32,781 nucleotides of DNA from Segatella salivae DSM 15606 (lineage in GTDB: Bacteria; Bacteroidota; Bacteroidia; Bacteroidales; Bacteroidaceae), in contig NZ_GL629647.1 in NCBI RefSeq assembly GCF_000185845.1, forward strand, positions 2,257,888-2,290,668, given 5' to 3'. Below the pieces are notes generated by a model. It did not search any database. It was not told where the DNA came from and worked only from the letters and a program-made list of their open reading frames with translations. Shown piece by piece: positions 16,356 to 26,100 of this stretch (positions within the stretch are counted from its first letter, which is position 1; each line of letters opens with the position of its first letter). A program made the translations under genes and the position numbers.

Positions 16356-17600
16356 ATGAGAATAGACATTGACACTTATAAGGAGATCTTAGATACCTTA
16401 ACTCGCAACAAAAGTAGGTCGATATTGACTGGCTTTGGGGTGTTCTGGGGCGTGTTCATGCTTGTGGGATTGTTCGGTGGAGGCAAAGGACTTGAGGAGT
16501 TACTCTCTAAGAACTTCGAAGGCTTTGCAACCAATTCGGCTATTATTTTCGCTGAAAACACGACGAAACCTTATGCGGGTTATCGCAAAGGAAGACAATG
16601 GTCTATGGAGTATAAAGACGTAGATCGTTTGAAAGCTCAAGTGCCAGAGTTAGACGTAGTGTCTCCAATGGTTGTCTTAGGAGGTAATAATGCCGTGTTC
16701 AATGATAAGAAAACAAGTTGCTATGTGAAAGGAGTCTTGCCCGAATATGCCAGAGTTGAGACCCCAAAGTTACGTTATGGTCGCTTCTTAAATGACATGG
16801 ATATGCAGCAACATCGTAAGGTTTGTGTCATCGGAAAGAATGTATATAAGTCGCTTTTCCCTGGAGGTGGCGACCCATGTGGACAGCTTTTGCGTGTCGA
16901 TTCCATATATTATAGTGTGGTAGGGGTTGACTATGCAAGTGGTAATATGACTGTAGGCGGGAGCACAGATGAAAGTATTGTCATTCCCATTACGCTCATA
17001 CAGCAAGCTTATAACCTTGGAAATACGGTGCATTTGATTTCAGTTACAGGAAAGCCGGGCGTCAAAATGAGCAGTCTTACGACACGAATCAGAGGCGTTA
17101 TTGCCCGTAGTCACCGGGTCGATCCTACTGATGAGAAGGCTATTTCCATGTTTAATAGTGAGGCAATGTTTAGCATGGTAGACAACCTTTTCAGTGGAGT
17201 TAACTTCTTAATCTGGCTTGTTGGCATCGGAACTTTACTTGCAGGAGCTATCGGAGTGTCTAATATCATGATGGTAACGGTAAGAGAACGTACCACCGAA
17301 ATAGGCATTCGACGTGCTATTGGAGCGACACCTCGCAACATATTAAGCCAGATAATAAGTGAGAGTATCCTACTAACGGCGGTGTCAGGGATGAGTGGTT
17401 TGCTCTTCGCTGTAGTCATTTTACAACTTGCCGAGCTTGCAAACACAACGGATGGAATCGTGAGTTCACACTTCCAAATAGGCTTTTGTACAGCCGTAGG
17501 TGCCGTAGTTCTGCTAAGCATTTTAGGCATATTAGCCGGTCTTGCGCCTGCAGCGAGGGCCATGTCTATAAAGCCTGTCGATGCAATGAGGGACGGATGA
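16356..17600 (+). CDS. MacB-like ABC permease, second of two
   Basis: A 414-residue paralogue of the preceding permease. Its N-terminal helix is ILTGFGVFWGVFMLVGLFGG, followed by a periplasmic MacB-type domain (about 45-270) and the FtsX block VSNIMMVTVRERTTEIGIRR around residue 305. It ends GLAPAARAMSIKPVDAMRDG. The GTAGG just before the ATG is a possible ribosome site. The 161-base gap after the first permease contains no gene. Two adjacent non-identical permeases with one ATPase is a common Bacteroidales arrangement, but the substrate is unknown. Confidence 0.9.
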   Translation: MRIDIDTYKEILDTLTRNKSRSILTGFGVFWGVFMLVGLFGGGKGLEELLSKNFEGFATNSAIIFAENTTKPYAGYRKGRQWSMEYKDVDRLKAQVPELDVVSPMVVLGGNNAVFNDKKTSCYVKGVLPEYARVETPKLRYGRFLNDMDMQQHRKVCVIGKNVYKSLFPGGGDPCGQLLRVDSIYYSVVGVDYASGNMTVGGSTDESIVIPITLIQQAYNLGNTVHLISVTGKPGVKMSSLTTRIRGVIARSHRVDPTDEKAISMFNSEAMFSMVDNLFSGVNFLIWLVGIGTLLAGAIGVSNIMMVTVRERTTEIGIRRAIGATPRNILSQIISESILLTAVSGMSGLLFAVVILQLAELANTTDGIVSSHFQIGFCTAVGAVVLLSILGILAGLAPAARAMSIKPVDAMRDG

Positions 17601-17729
17601 TTAATTCATGATGCATGATTCATAATGCATAATTAAGCTTCCTGGCATATTGTTGATTGGAGAATGCTCGGTTTGAAATATTAGAAAATTTTATGTTTAA
17701 CAAAATATTGAAGCATAAGTAGGCAGAAA
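17601..17729. other. Gap with the left inverted repeat of the pseudogene region
   Basis: It contains CATGATGCATGATTCAT and ATTCATAATGCATAATTAA (17618-17636). The latter is the inverse complement of the sequence at 17913-17931 with one mismatch in 19. No gene is seen. Confidence 0.6.
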
Positions 17730-17916
17730 ATGAAGACAAAAGAAGATAATATAATCGTCTCAAAGAGTATGATTGGAACGATTACGTGACTCTGATTATA
17801 TCACAAAAGCACAAGCAGAAAGTATGCTTTCCGATTGTATTGCGTTGATAAAACTATTGACTTCCATTGTAAAGACTACCTTTGAATGTGATAAAAAGGT
17901 AAGAAGTGAGAGTTAA
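17730..17916 (+). pseudogene. Remnant of a four-helix-bundle (23S rRNA intervening-sequence type) protein gene
   Basis: Frame 1 reads MKTKEDNIIVSKSM and stops at a TGA (17787-17789). The next frame over reads SDYITKAQAESMLSDCIALI and KLLTSIVKTTFECDKK, then a stop at 17914-17916. These match the beginning and end of the small four-helix-bundle proteins common in Bacteroidetes (about 120 residues; PF05635-like), with the middle missing and a frame change. So the gene has an internal deletion and is not functional. It interrupts the efflux operon between the second permease and the fusion protein, and it is bounded by imperfect inverted repeats (17618-17636 and 17913-17931). Confidence 0.75.
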
Positions 17917-17949
17917 TTATGGATTATGAATTAAGAATTATGCATTATA
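17913..17949. repeat. Right AT-rich inverted repeat flanking the pseudogene
   Basis: TTAATTATGGATTATGAAT (17913-17931) is the inverse complement, with one mismatch in 19, of 17618-17636; a further AATTATGCATTAT follows at 17936-17948. The right arm overlaps the remnant's stop codon and runs up to the start of the fusion-protein gene. Confidence 0.65.
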
Positions 17950-17952
17950 GAA

Positions 17953-19065
17953 ATGAAAAAGTACATTAAGTTTATTATTGCAGCCCTTATTGCTTTGGTC
18001 TTCATTGGAACCTTTGTGTTCCTTTGGATGAAGTCGCGTCCTCAGTCAGTTGCCTATGAAGAGTTTACTCCTACAATCATGGATCTAAAGAAAACGACTG
18101 TAGTGACGGGCAAGATTGAGCCAAGAAACGAGGTAAGTGTTAAGCCACAGATCAGTGGAATCATTACAGAGATACTCAAAGAAGCAGGACAAAGCGTGCA
18201 AGCGGGTGAGATAATAGCCAAGATTAAGGTTATACCCGACATGCAACAACTTAGTTCTTCGGAGTCAAGAGTACGCTTAGCAAACGTCAATCTCAAGCAA
18301 GCAATGATTGATTATCAGCGAGAAAAGGTCTTGTTTGATAAGGGATTGGTCAGTGCAGACGAGTATGATAAGGTGAGACAAACCATGCGTCAGGCCAAAG
18401 AAGAGGTGCGTTCAGCCAACGATAACCTTGAAGTGGTGCGCGATGGAGTGTCGAAGAGCAATGCAAACACAAGTTCAACGTTGATTCGTTCAACCGTAAG
18501 CGGCTTGATTTTAGATATCCCTGTGAAGGTCGGTAACACCGTAATCCTGAGTAATACGTTTAATGATGGTACGACAATTGCCACAGTTGCCAACATGAAC
18601 GATTTGATTTTCCGAGGTAATATCGATGAAACCGAGGTGGGAAGTCTCGTCACTGGGATGGCTATGAAGATAACAATCGGCGCGTTACAAAACGAGAAAC
18701 TGCAGGCGAAATTAGAGTATATATCTCCTAAAGCCGTGGAAAACAATGGCGCAAATCAGTTTGAACTCAAGGCCGCTATCACGGGATTAGGTCGCACTCA
18801 GCTTCGTTCGGGCTATAGTGCCAACGCAGAAATCGTGCTCGCTCAAGCCAATCATGTACTTACTGTGCCTGAAAGTGCAATCGAGTTTGAGGGCAACAAC
18901 ACCTATGTTTATGTCATAAAAGGCAGTGGAGAGCAACAAACCTTCGAGCGTCGGCGCGTGGTTACGGGGATGAGTGACGGCATTCATATTGAAATTAAAC
19001 AGGGGTTGACGATGAAAGATAAGGTGCGTGGACCGAAGAAAATAGGGGAGGAAGAGGCTAATTAA
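17953..19065 (+). CDS. Periplasmic membrane fusion protein (MacA/HlyD family)
   Basis: A 370-residue adaptor linking the inner-membrane ABC permeases to an outer-membrane channel. It has an N-terminal membrane anchor (about 5-26, IKFIIAALIALVFIGTFVF), a split lipoyl/barrel-sandwich domain (VTGKIEPRNEVSVKPQISG at about 52-70, and STVSGLILDIPVKVGN), a coiled-coil hairpin of about 60 residues between them, and beta-barrel and membrane-proximal domains towards the C-terminus. It is the last gene of the efflux set, separated from the permease by the pseudogene. No TolC-like partner is encoded in the window, so the outer-membrane channel must come from elsewhere. A terminator lies at 19172. Confidence 0.92.
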   Translation: MKKYIKFIIAALIALVFIGTFVFLWMKSRPQSVAYEEFTPTIMDLKKTTVVTGKIEPRNEVSVKPQISGIITEILKEAGQSVQAGEIIAKIKVIPDMQQLSSSESRVRLANVNLKQAMIDYQREKVLFDKGLVSADEYDKVRQTMRQAKEEVRSANDNLEVVRDGVSKSNANTSSTLIRSTVSGLILDIPVKVGNTVILSNTFNDGTTIATVANMNDLIFRGNIDETEVGSLVTGMAMKITIGALQNEKLQAKLEYISPKAVENNGANQFELKAAITGLGRTQLRSGYSANAEIVLAQANHVLTVPESAIEFEGNNTYVYVIKGSGEQQTFERRRVVTGMSDGIHIEIKQGLTMKDKVRGPKKIGEEEAN

Positions 19066-19298
19066 CGGGGAAAACCTCCCTCAACTTCCCTGAAAAGGGG
19101 CATGTTTAAGTAGATTTTATGTCGTGTTTCGGCTTTATTTCCGACACAAATATAGTCTAATCATTGTTGTGAATGGTGCATTATAAATGATGCACCATTT
19201 CATTTTTTTAAAGAGCTAAGTCCTTGTTAGTCATAGAAATTAAAGAGACCATCAGCCGTTTTCAGCTACTTCCCGATGTGATTTGCATCATTTTACTG
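19066..19298. other. Intergenic stretch after the efflux operon
   Basis: No gene is seen. It contains a terminator at 19172 and words such as GATGTGATTTGCATCATTTT (19274-19293) that resemble the arms of the family-B stem-loops. Beyond it, repeats continue to about 19720. Confidence 0.6.
19172..19209 (+). terminator. Rho-independent terminator of the efflux operon
   Basis: AATGGTGCAT and ATGCACCATT form a perfect 10-bp stem with an 8-base loop, followed by TTCATTTTTTT. It lies 106 bases after the fusion-protein stop. Confidence 0.8.
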
Positions 19299-19368
19299 GG
19301 TGATTTGATGCATATTATCGCGTAATCTCCGTCATTTCATGCGACAATTTGCCTTACATTATTTCACC
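19299..19368 (+). repeat. Stem-loop repeat, family B, copy 3
   Basis: It begins GGTGATTTGATGCATATTAT and ends ATTATTTCACC, with GGTGA and TCACC pairing at the base and TCGC pairing with GCGA near the loop. CATATTATCG and GTAATCTC match the copy at 5711. As there, it precedes a 66-bp-type unit and palindrome P. Confidence 0.6.
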
Positions 19369-19474
19369 TTTAATTATCAACAACGTCACACTCACAATTG
19401 TTTCATCTCGCAACTGCGTTGGTATTGCGCTATTATACCAATGGATGAATTTCGCAATATAAATGTTCTCACCA

Positions 19475-19500
19475 CGCAACTCGGTACGAGTTGCGTTTTT
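19475..19500 (+). terminator. Hairpin H1, copy 2, with T-run (terminator-like)
   Basis: CGCAACTCG and CGAGTTGCG form a perfect 9-bp stem with a GTA loop, directly followed by five T. Its shape is a textbook intrinsic terminator, and it occupies the same place in the composite element as CAACGCC-GTA-GGTGTTG at 6374. Confidence 0.65.
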
Positions 19501-19505
19501 GATAG

Positions 19506-19538
19506 CCCGGGGTTGGCGAGGAACGAGCCTACCCCGGG
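19506..19538 (+). repeat. Palindrome P, copy 2 of the forward orientation (CCCGGGGT...ACCCCGGG)
   Basis: CCCGGGGT (19506-19513) pairs perfectly with ACCCCGGG (19531-19538). GGC and GCC pair inside around the loop GAGGAACGA. The central G-C pair here replaces the A-T pair of the inverted copy at 6574. Confidence 0.8.
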
Positions 19539-19622
19539 TAAACGTTCGCAAGGAGATTCAACGCCATAGGTGTTGAGCTTTTTCTATGAAGGCATGGTTA
19601 TAGCGAGGATATTTATGGCGGT

Positions 19623-19641
19623 TTGCGCTTAGAAAGCGCAA
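19623..19641 (+). repeat. Hairpin H3, copy 2 (TTGCGCTT-AGA-AAGCGCAA)
   Basis: A perfect 8-bp stem with an AGA loop; outside it CGGT and ACCG can also pair with one bulged base. It matches 6520-6536 with compensatory changes. Confidence 0.7.
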
Positions 19642-19875
19642 CACCGATGGCGTTGCAATGTTCATATCATAGCGTGGTTTACGTCAATTTACACATGATT
19701 TAATGGCGAATAGTATAGAGAATATACTACGTTTACAGCGTTGTGCTATATAATCCTCAGTATAATTTGGTGAAATATGGTGTGGAAACATATAACACTC
19801 ACGATATTGAGACATGCAAATCACATTATTCTTTATAGCAATAAAAATAATGAGAGGTGGGGAAGTGTTATTATT

Positions 19876-21318
19876 TTAGCCCCATAAATAGTTAGAATAT
19901 AGCACAAAATTCCACGCGAAAAGGAACAGACAGAGGGCAAATGTGATTGCACGCAGTGTGTAGAGGGCTGCTCTTCGACGTTGAAATGCGCTGAAACCAT
20001 AGGCCATGATGACGGGAACAGGACTGAGCCAATGCGCTCCCATGATGTAGACTTCATTCAAACCAAAGCCGAGAACGACATGAATGGCCATGTCGAAAGC
20101 CCAAAACGACAGGGCGAGCCACATCAAACGGGCACGCCGTCCAAACCATATTCCACCTATAAACAACAGCACAACCAACGCCTCAACGATGTAATTGAGG
20201 GCATATCTGTAATGAACAATGAGCGGACGGGCGCGTAATGTGTCCTGAAGTAGATGGTCTTGATGCAACTGAATGGTTTCACCGAAGAGATTTTCTATAA
20301 TACTTGGCACGCGCGGTGTAGTGATATCAGTCCATTGACTGAACTCCCCTTTGGCCAAAGGCTTGCCAGTATGCATGTTCCATGGTTGCTTATGGTCGGC
20401 TATATACTTCTCTCTTGCCTTCTGTTTAATGAGTAGTTTGATGCCCTTTTCAATCGCAATAGAGTCTTTCAGCTGTGTAGTGTCGCGAAAAGCACGTGCA
20501 AGTTGGGCGTGCTCGCGTTCCACTTTAGCCGCTTTTGCCTGTTGTCTTACCACGAAATTAGGCCGTTCATAGTGGTTCCATTCCATGCGGGCAAAGCCCC
20601 AAATGACAGCCGATGGCAGGAGAATAGCCAGCAACAGATTGGCTGGACGCCAGAAACGACGACCATTTGTGAACCAGTTTGCAAGGAAAACCTTTATGCC
20701 ATTGTTTAATGAAATGCCTGCCGTGAGGATGAAAAATACAATGGTTTGCCACTTTGTAAACGGCTGATTGCGCTTCATTTTCTTGCCTGCCACATAGAGA
20801 GTCAATAGTAACAGCAACATGGAAAGTGCAAAATGGTCGGGTACACTGATGGTGACCATGATATAACCAAAACTGAAGAATAAGGCCGAGAGCAGCAAGC
20901 TATCGAATCTTGGCAATGCTATGACTTCGCGAAGAATGCGATAAAGGAAGATGAAACTATAGAAACCACAGCACACAAGCAATGCCGCCATAACAAATTG
21001 GGTGCAGTTTAAGCCCGTGAGTAGCATCAAACCTTGATTGATTTGATTAGGAATGAACATGAAGAACGCCAGCAACGGATGGCGATAAATATTGTAAGCA
21101 GTGTCCCAACTCGATACAACCTCATAGCTTAGTGCATCGAAACCCGAGATGTGGAATGTGCGGACAAACACTTCATGATAGTTGGTTGCAAGCTCAGAAA
21201 ACTTATTAAAGTATTTATGAATCACCAAACCATTGAGCAACAATGTATAAACGAGCATGACAAGTGCTGGCCATCGCTCTTCGGTTTTAATCTTAAAGAT
21301 TCCAAAAATCCTTTTCAT
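19876..21318 (-). CDS. Polytopic inner-membrane protein, function unknown (DUF6080-like)
   Basis: A 480-residue protein with roughly ten predicted membrane helices, the first at about 16-34 and the last at about 455-475. A charged, non-membrane stretch lies between residues 250 and 365 (RQQAKAAKVEREHAQLARAF), probably outside the membrane. The early loop has WDTAYNIYRHPLLAFFMFIP, reminiscent of GT-C glycosyltransferase-like proteins that carry a D and a HP-type loop near the N-terminus, but I cannot name catalytic residues with confidence. I recall similar Bacteroidales proteins as DUF6080. It is the last gene of the minus-strand block, 138 bases beyond ispF, and its end faces the composite repeat. 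Confidence 0.7.
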   Translation of the reverse strand: MKRIFGIFKIKTEERWPALVMLVYTLLLNGLVIHKYFNKFSELATNYHEVFVRTFHISGFDALSYEVVSSWDTAYNIYRHPLLAFFMFIPNQINQGLMLLTGLNCTQFVMAALLVCCGFYSFIFLYRILREVIALPRFDSLLLSALFFSFGYIMVTISVPDHFALSMLLLLLTLYVAGKKMKRNQPFTKWQTIVFFILTAGISLNNGIKVFLANWFTNGRRFWRPANLLLAILLPSAVIWGFARMEWNHYERPNFVVRQQAKAAKVEREHAQLARAFRDTTQLKDSIAIEKGIKLLIKQKAREKYIADHKQPWNMHTGKPLAKGEFSQWTDITTPRVPSIIENLFGETIQLHQDHLLQDTLRARPLIVHYRYALNYIVEALVVLLFIGGIWFGRRARLMWLALSFWAFDMAIHVVLGFGLNEVYIMGAHWLSPVPVIMAYGFSAFQRRRAALYTLRAITFALCLFLFAWNFVLYSNYLWG

Positions 21319-21456
21319 TTATTGAAGGTTTGTGTGTAATTGTGGAATAAAACTATGGTTCTGATGCAGGCAAATCATTGTCTTCTGCTCATTGGTGCAG
21401 TGGAATGGCATTACTATTTATTGGCGAATAAAGCAAGAAAACAGGCTAAGCAGCTC

Positions 21457-21930
21457 CTATTTTTCAATCAAACAGACGGCGTATGCAGACATTCCTTCTT
21501 CTCTTCCCGTAAATCCGAGCCGCTCAGTTGTCGTGGCTTTGATGGATATTTGGTCTTCATCTATGCCCATAACTGAGGCCATGCATGCTTTCATTGCAGG
21601 CACATGAGGATTGATTTTGGGGCGTTCGGCACAGATAGTTGCGTCAATATTGCCCACACGATAGCCCTTTTCGCCAATCAATTCCACGACACGTTTCAAG
21701 ATAATCTTACTGTCCATGTCGAGTGTTTTGTCGCTGGTGTCGGGGAAATGAAAGCCAATATCCCGCATGTTTGCAGCCCCAAGGAGAGCATCACTGACTG
21801 CATGTAGCAGCACATCTGCGTCACTATGGCCCAACAATCCCATGGAATGGTCTATTTTTATGCCACCCAACCAAAGGTCACGGCCTTCAACTAACTTGTG
21901 GACATCAAAGCCCATACCTACTCGAATCAT
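21457..21930 (-). CDS. ispF: 2-C-methyl-D-erythritol 2,4-cyclodiphosphate synthase
   Basis: Fifth MEP-pathway enzyme, making the cyclic diphosphate with release of CMP; 157 residues, usual length. The zinc ligands D9 and H11 (FDVH) and H43 (LLHAVSDALLGA) are present, as are H35/D37 in GHSDADV, the DIGFHFPDT loop and the C-terminal TTTERLGFTGREEGMSA. It follows porV by 49 bases on the same strand, so it may be expressed with the secretion genes. The other MEP gene in the window, ispD at 10147, is in a separate unit. Confidence 0.96.
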   Translation of the reverse strand: MIRVGMGFDVHKLVEGRDLWLGGIKIDHSMGLLGHSDADVLLHAVSDALLGAANMRDIGFHFPDTSDKTLDMDSKIILKRVVELIGEKGYRVGNIDATICAERPKINPHVPAMKACMASVMGIDEDQISIKATTTERLGFTGREEGMSAYAVCLIEK

Positions 21931-21979
21931 TATTTTTTTGTCAATGTTAAAGTGGAATTAAATCATGCTTACAAGCTTT

Positions 21980-23152
21980 CTACTTCTTGAAAAGGTCTTT
22001 TAAGCCATCCATATCAAAGGAAAGCGTGAAGCGAAGTGTCTGATCAAGGGGGTTACTTTTGGCTGTAGCGATAACGTAACCAGCATCAAGTGAGAATGCA
22101 CTCATCTTGAAACCAGCTCCTACAGTGAAGTATTTTCGGTTGCCTTTTGTTTCACTTTCATGGTGATATCCAGCCCGAATAGCAAACTTATCGTTATAAA
22201 CATACTCGCCACCAAGGCTCCAACTCACCTCTTGTAGCTCTTCTTTAAAGCCTCCGGGGGCATCACCGAAGCTCTTAAATATGCCTCCTATGCTCGAAAT
22301 ATCATAGTAGTCTTTCTGCAAACGCACATTATAGTCCTCGTCAGTTTCGTTCTCTTTTTGAATGGGGCGCGTTGGAACAAGCAACTTATTGGCATCAACA
22401 GCGATAGTGAAGCGGTTGAATTGGTCGACAGGAATCATCAAAGCAGCTCCCAAACGCATATTCGTTGGGATGAATTCACTATTGTCATCGCTCCCAAAGT
22501 TAATCTTACTACCAATATTTGAGATGTTTAAGCCGACACCAAGTTGGCATTCTCGTTGGCCAATATTAATGTAGTTTTGGTAATAAGCGGCTATATCTGC
22601 GGCGAAAGCACTACCTGGTGTGGTCTCAGAAGAATAGTCGTAAGTGAGATCTGAGTATATCCATCTCACACCAGCAGCAATAGAAAACTTCTCACTTAGC
22701 ATCAAAGAGTAGGCTGCATCGAATGACATCTCATAAGGATTAATGGTCATGTCGTTGCTGCTTCCTACCGAACTGCTCAATGGAACCTCTCCCATGTTGA
22801 AGTAACGGAGTGAAGTTGACACCGCACTATAATCCCCAATACGATAATATCCGACAAGATTTGCCATGTACATATCATTGACTATTTGACGTAACCAGGG
22901 TGTATAACTGATGGAAACTCCTGCTCTACTAATCGTAAAAGGATACTTAGCAGGATTCCAGTACTGTGAGTTTACGTCGGGATCTGTAGCTACTCCTACA
23001 TCACTTAAGCCTGCTGCACGTGCATCAGGGGCAATAGTTTGTGAGGTAACCGCTGTGTAAACGGGATTGAATATGTCTTTCTTGTCCACCTGGGCTGATG
23101 CAGAAAGTGATATCATCAGTATCGGTAGGAGAATAAAAGTCAGTTTCTTCAT
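21980..23152 (-). CDS. porV: Type IX secretion outer-membrane protein PorV (LptO)
   Basis: A 390-residue outer-membrane beta-barrel of the FadL-like PorV family. It binds the C-terminal signal of type IX cargo after translocation and shuttles it to the PorU sortase. A signal peptide (MKKLTFILLPILMISLSASA-Q) is followed by the family N-terminal block TIAPDARAAGLSDVGVATD and NSQYWNPAKYPF; the strands end with FTLSFDMDGLKDLFKK. It starts 46 bases after porU, its functional partner. The pair implies that this organism has a type IX system, though its core genes (PorK-N, SprA) are not in the window. Confidence 0.94.
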   Translation of the reverse strand: MKKLTFILLPILMISLSASAQVDKKDIFNPVYTAVTSQTIAPDARAAGLSDVGVATDPDVNSQYWNPAKYPFTISRAGVSISYTPWLRQIVNDMYMANLVGYYRIGDYSAVSTSLRYFNMGEVPLSSSVGSSNDMTINPYEMSFDAAYSLMLSEKFSIAAGVRWIYSDLTYDYSSETTPGSAFAADIAAYYQNYINIGQRECQLGVGLNISNIGSKINFGSDDNSEFIPTNMRLGAALMIPVDQFNRFTIAVDANKLLVPTRPIQKENETDEDYNVRLQKDYYDISSIGGIFKSFGDAPGGFKEELQEVSWSLGGEYVYNDKFAIRAGYHHESETKGNRKYFTVGAGFKMSAFSLDAGYVIATAKSNPLDQTLRFTLSFDMDGLKDLFKK

Positions 23153-23198
23153 CTTGTCTTTTTCTGTTTTTTATCTGCTAAATTAACGCTTGTGATGC

Positions 23199-26100
23199 CT
23201 AATTATTGCTCACAATAACGAGTTTCTGTGCTTTACTTGCTTGCTTACTTCCGTCACTCGACACTTTCACACGATAGAGATAGACGCCTGTTTGCAGTCT
23301 TCCTCCGCCGTCAGTACATAGATTCCAGTCAACAGTATAGGCATTTGACATAGAAACGCCTTGCTCTTTATGACGCCAAAGCAATCGGCCTGCAGTATCA
23401 AAGACTTCAATTTCAACATCCATCTGACTGCCAACACGGTCATGATTGATGATAAACTGCGTGTCAGTCTGTGCTGGATTCTTTGTAACGGCTACGCTAA
23501 AGAGCGTTGGAGTCAGGTTCTTCACGACCTCAAAGTCAAGCCATGTGGTCGAAGAATTATTCAAAACATCCCACGCTTTGAATTGTAATCGGTGCTTACC
23601 TGGTGCAAGTTCGGGTATATTATAATAGGTTGTACCACTTGTATAGCTACCAAAGTCGTATTGAAAGTTGTCATTCAGCACATAGGTTTTATTCATATCA
23701 TCGTCGATAATGAGTTCAAGATTGTGCCCAATACTACTTCCTGAGACGTTAATCCCATCCTTATCACGAAGTTGAGCGACGAAATAGGGCGTGCTGTTCA
23801 CGCTTCCTCCATTCTCAAACGAGGGCGAATTAAGATAACAAAAGACTGAAGGACCAATGGAATCACTTGCTAATGACGAGGTGCCTCCCACCAAAAAGCG
23901 GTCACACGAGCCGTTAACTGCAAGCGAACGACTATCGTTTATGGCATAGATATTAATGAGTCCATTGCCTTGTGTATAGTTAATGTCGCGTGGAACAGCA
24001 AAAGAAAAGCAGAACTTTCCAGCCTTCACACTGTCTGATCCCACATAGATGGTCGACGGATGATCATAATATTGAAATGCCGTTTCAGCCTCTTGAGGGT
24101 CATTACGCCTACAAGTGATTTGCTCACGAGAGTCTCTTACCGTCATCGTTGCTATGCCATTGTAAGGTGTTTCCACGTTGACATGGCCCACAACTCGCAC
24201 GATTTCACCAGCTTTTATGACGGGTAATTGTGCTCCATTTACAGCCATTCCATTGATTGAATCGATGGTAACCATGGGTTTAGGTTGGTTTAATCGCAAT
24301 GCAGGATCACCGAGAAGAGCATACTGAAGCTTATTAGATGTGAGGTCTTGACCTGTAGTTATCATCTCCACTTGCGCCAAACGAGAGGCTTCTCCAAGTG
24401 TGTTTGCACGCCCATTTGTCGTTCCCATCACATACTTTAGATAGGCCATGTTCATCGGTTTGTTGTAATATGTGTAGACAGTACGCGTAGTTCCAAAGCA
24501 AGCTACAGCCCCTCCATGAGGATTAAGCAATGCCGTCTCACCGATAGTTGTGGCAATTCCATCGAAAGGCATTATGTCACAAGAGGCTGTTATCCATAGC
24601 GGCAGGTTGCGATTTGTAAAAGATGCAAAGTCCTTGAGCTTCAAAACTCCTTCATGAGAGATTTGAATTTCAGAACCATGTCCTATATAATCCATCACGA
24701 GTGCACCCTGATTTTGTTGTCGAATGATAGCTTTCCTCACGTCAGGATAGGTATTTCCCGTTGCAGAAGTCTCTCGTTTATACGCATCCCACATCACTTT
24801 CTTGACGACATATCCTGGGAGTTGTGACGCAATCTGCTCGGCGGCATCGTTCGCATCAACCATATATACATTGTCGTTTCCGTCATCTCCCATGAACATT
24901 AGCGTGTTTTGCCAAGCTCCAGCGTTAGTGTTCACGGCATAATTTATCGTTTTATCAACCATCACTTTGGCTTCTTCGGCGGTAGAAACGGGGATGCGTC
25001 CCACCGCAATATCAGGCAGGTCGTGTGTCAAAAGGTCTGCTCCCTCGCCGTCATCTAATAGTCCAAAGAAGTTATCATCAGTGTAACATTCGACTTCATT
25101 GAATGAGTTCTCACTCTCATAGCACAACAAATAATCATCTGGATTGAGTCCTTTCGTGGCGTCGGTCAATAGGCGATTGTCCCAAATGCCATCCCCAAAG
25201 AGCAATAAATAGCGTGGCATATCATTGGAAGATGACGCCCGATCATAGAGCATCTTCAGGTAACGGCGATATGCATTGACGTCAGGCGTACCACTTGAAA
25301 ACTCATTATAGAGTTCATTTGCAGGCACAAGATTAACTCGAAGACCATCATTCTTCTCATGAAATTCTTTCAAACGCATTGCTTCTGCAGTGAGTTTTCC
25401 CGATGATGGCACAATGATTACCATGTCAGCTTGGTCATCTGCGTGTCTGTTTTGATTGCGAACAACACCTACAAGCTCTGGAATGGCAAACTTATTTGCT
25501 GCTAACCATGGTGCAGGAAGGGCGTTATCCCACGTTATTGAAACGTCATCCAACCGCACGGGACCACCCGAAACAACCTTTATTTTCAGTGTGTCAAGCT
25601 CATCAACTGACGCAAAAGGATAGGCTCCTCGGCGTGAGTTCCCCTTGTCATAATCGCCCAATCGTATGGTGAGTTGCCCCAAAAGACGACTTCCTATGTA
25701 GAGTTCCACCTCACTGTTTGACCCTGCGCTCACTCCAACACAAAGCTTTCCACCACCTGAAACTTGAGGTTTTGTGAGCTTCAATGCCTTTGTTTTTCCC
25801 ACCATAATGGCCTCAGAATCAAACAAATTGCGTCCGCCTTGAAACCAAGCAAAGCCATCTCGCTCATAAAGGGAATGGTAATCATCGGGTGAAGGATAGA
25901 AAGTTTGCAAGAAGTTTGTTGTGTCAACAGGCGACGAAGTGGCTTCCGTCTGCGTGAGAAAGTAGTATCCATAGTCGGAATATGGATTGCGGGTGCGCCG
26001 TAAAGCGGCTTTATCTGTCCATGAAACAGGCCCTCGTGCATAGAAAAGATGTTTGCCATTCACTATTGTTTGAGGGCTTTCGTGGAGGTCATCTCCTTGT

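Larger units (their letters stand above)
19430..19720 (+). repeat. Composite repeat element, second copy
   Basis: This copy contains, in order, one diverged 66-bp-type unit (CCAATGGATGAATTT...ATAAATGTT), hairpin H1 (19475-19495), palindrome P (19506-19538), hairpin H2 (19557), hairpin H3 (19623-19641) and a tail ACGTCAATTTACAC...TTAATGGCGAAT. The same order and many of the same words occur at 6339-6707. The differences are one unit here versus six there, and no inverted second P here. It lies between convergent genes, as the first copy does. Confidence 0.8.
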
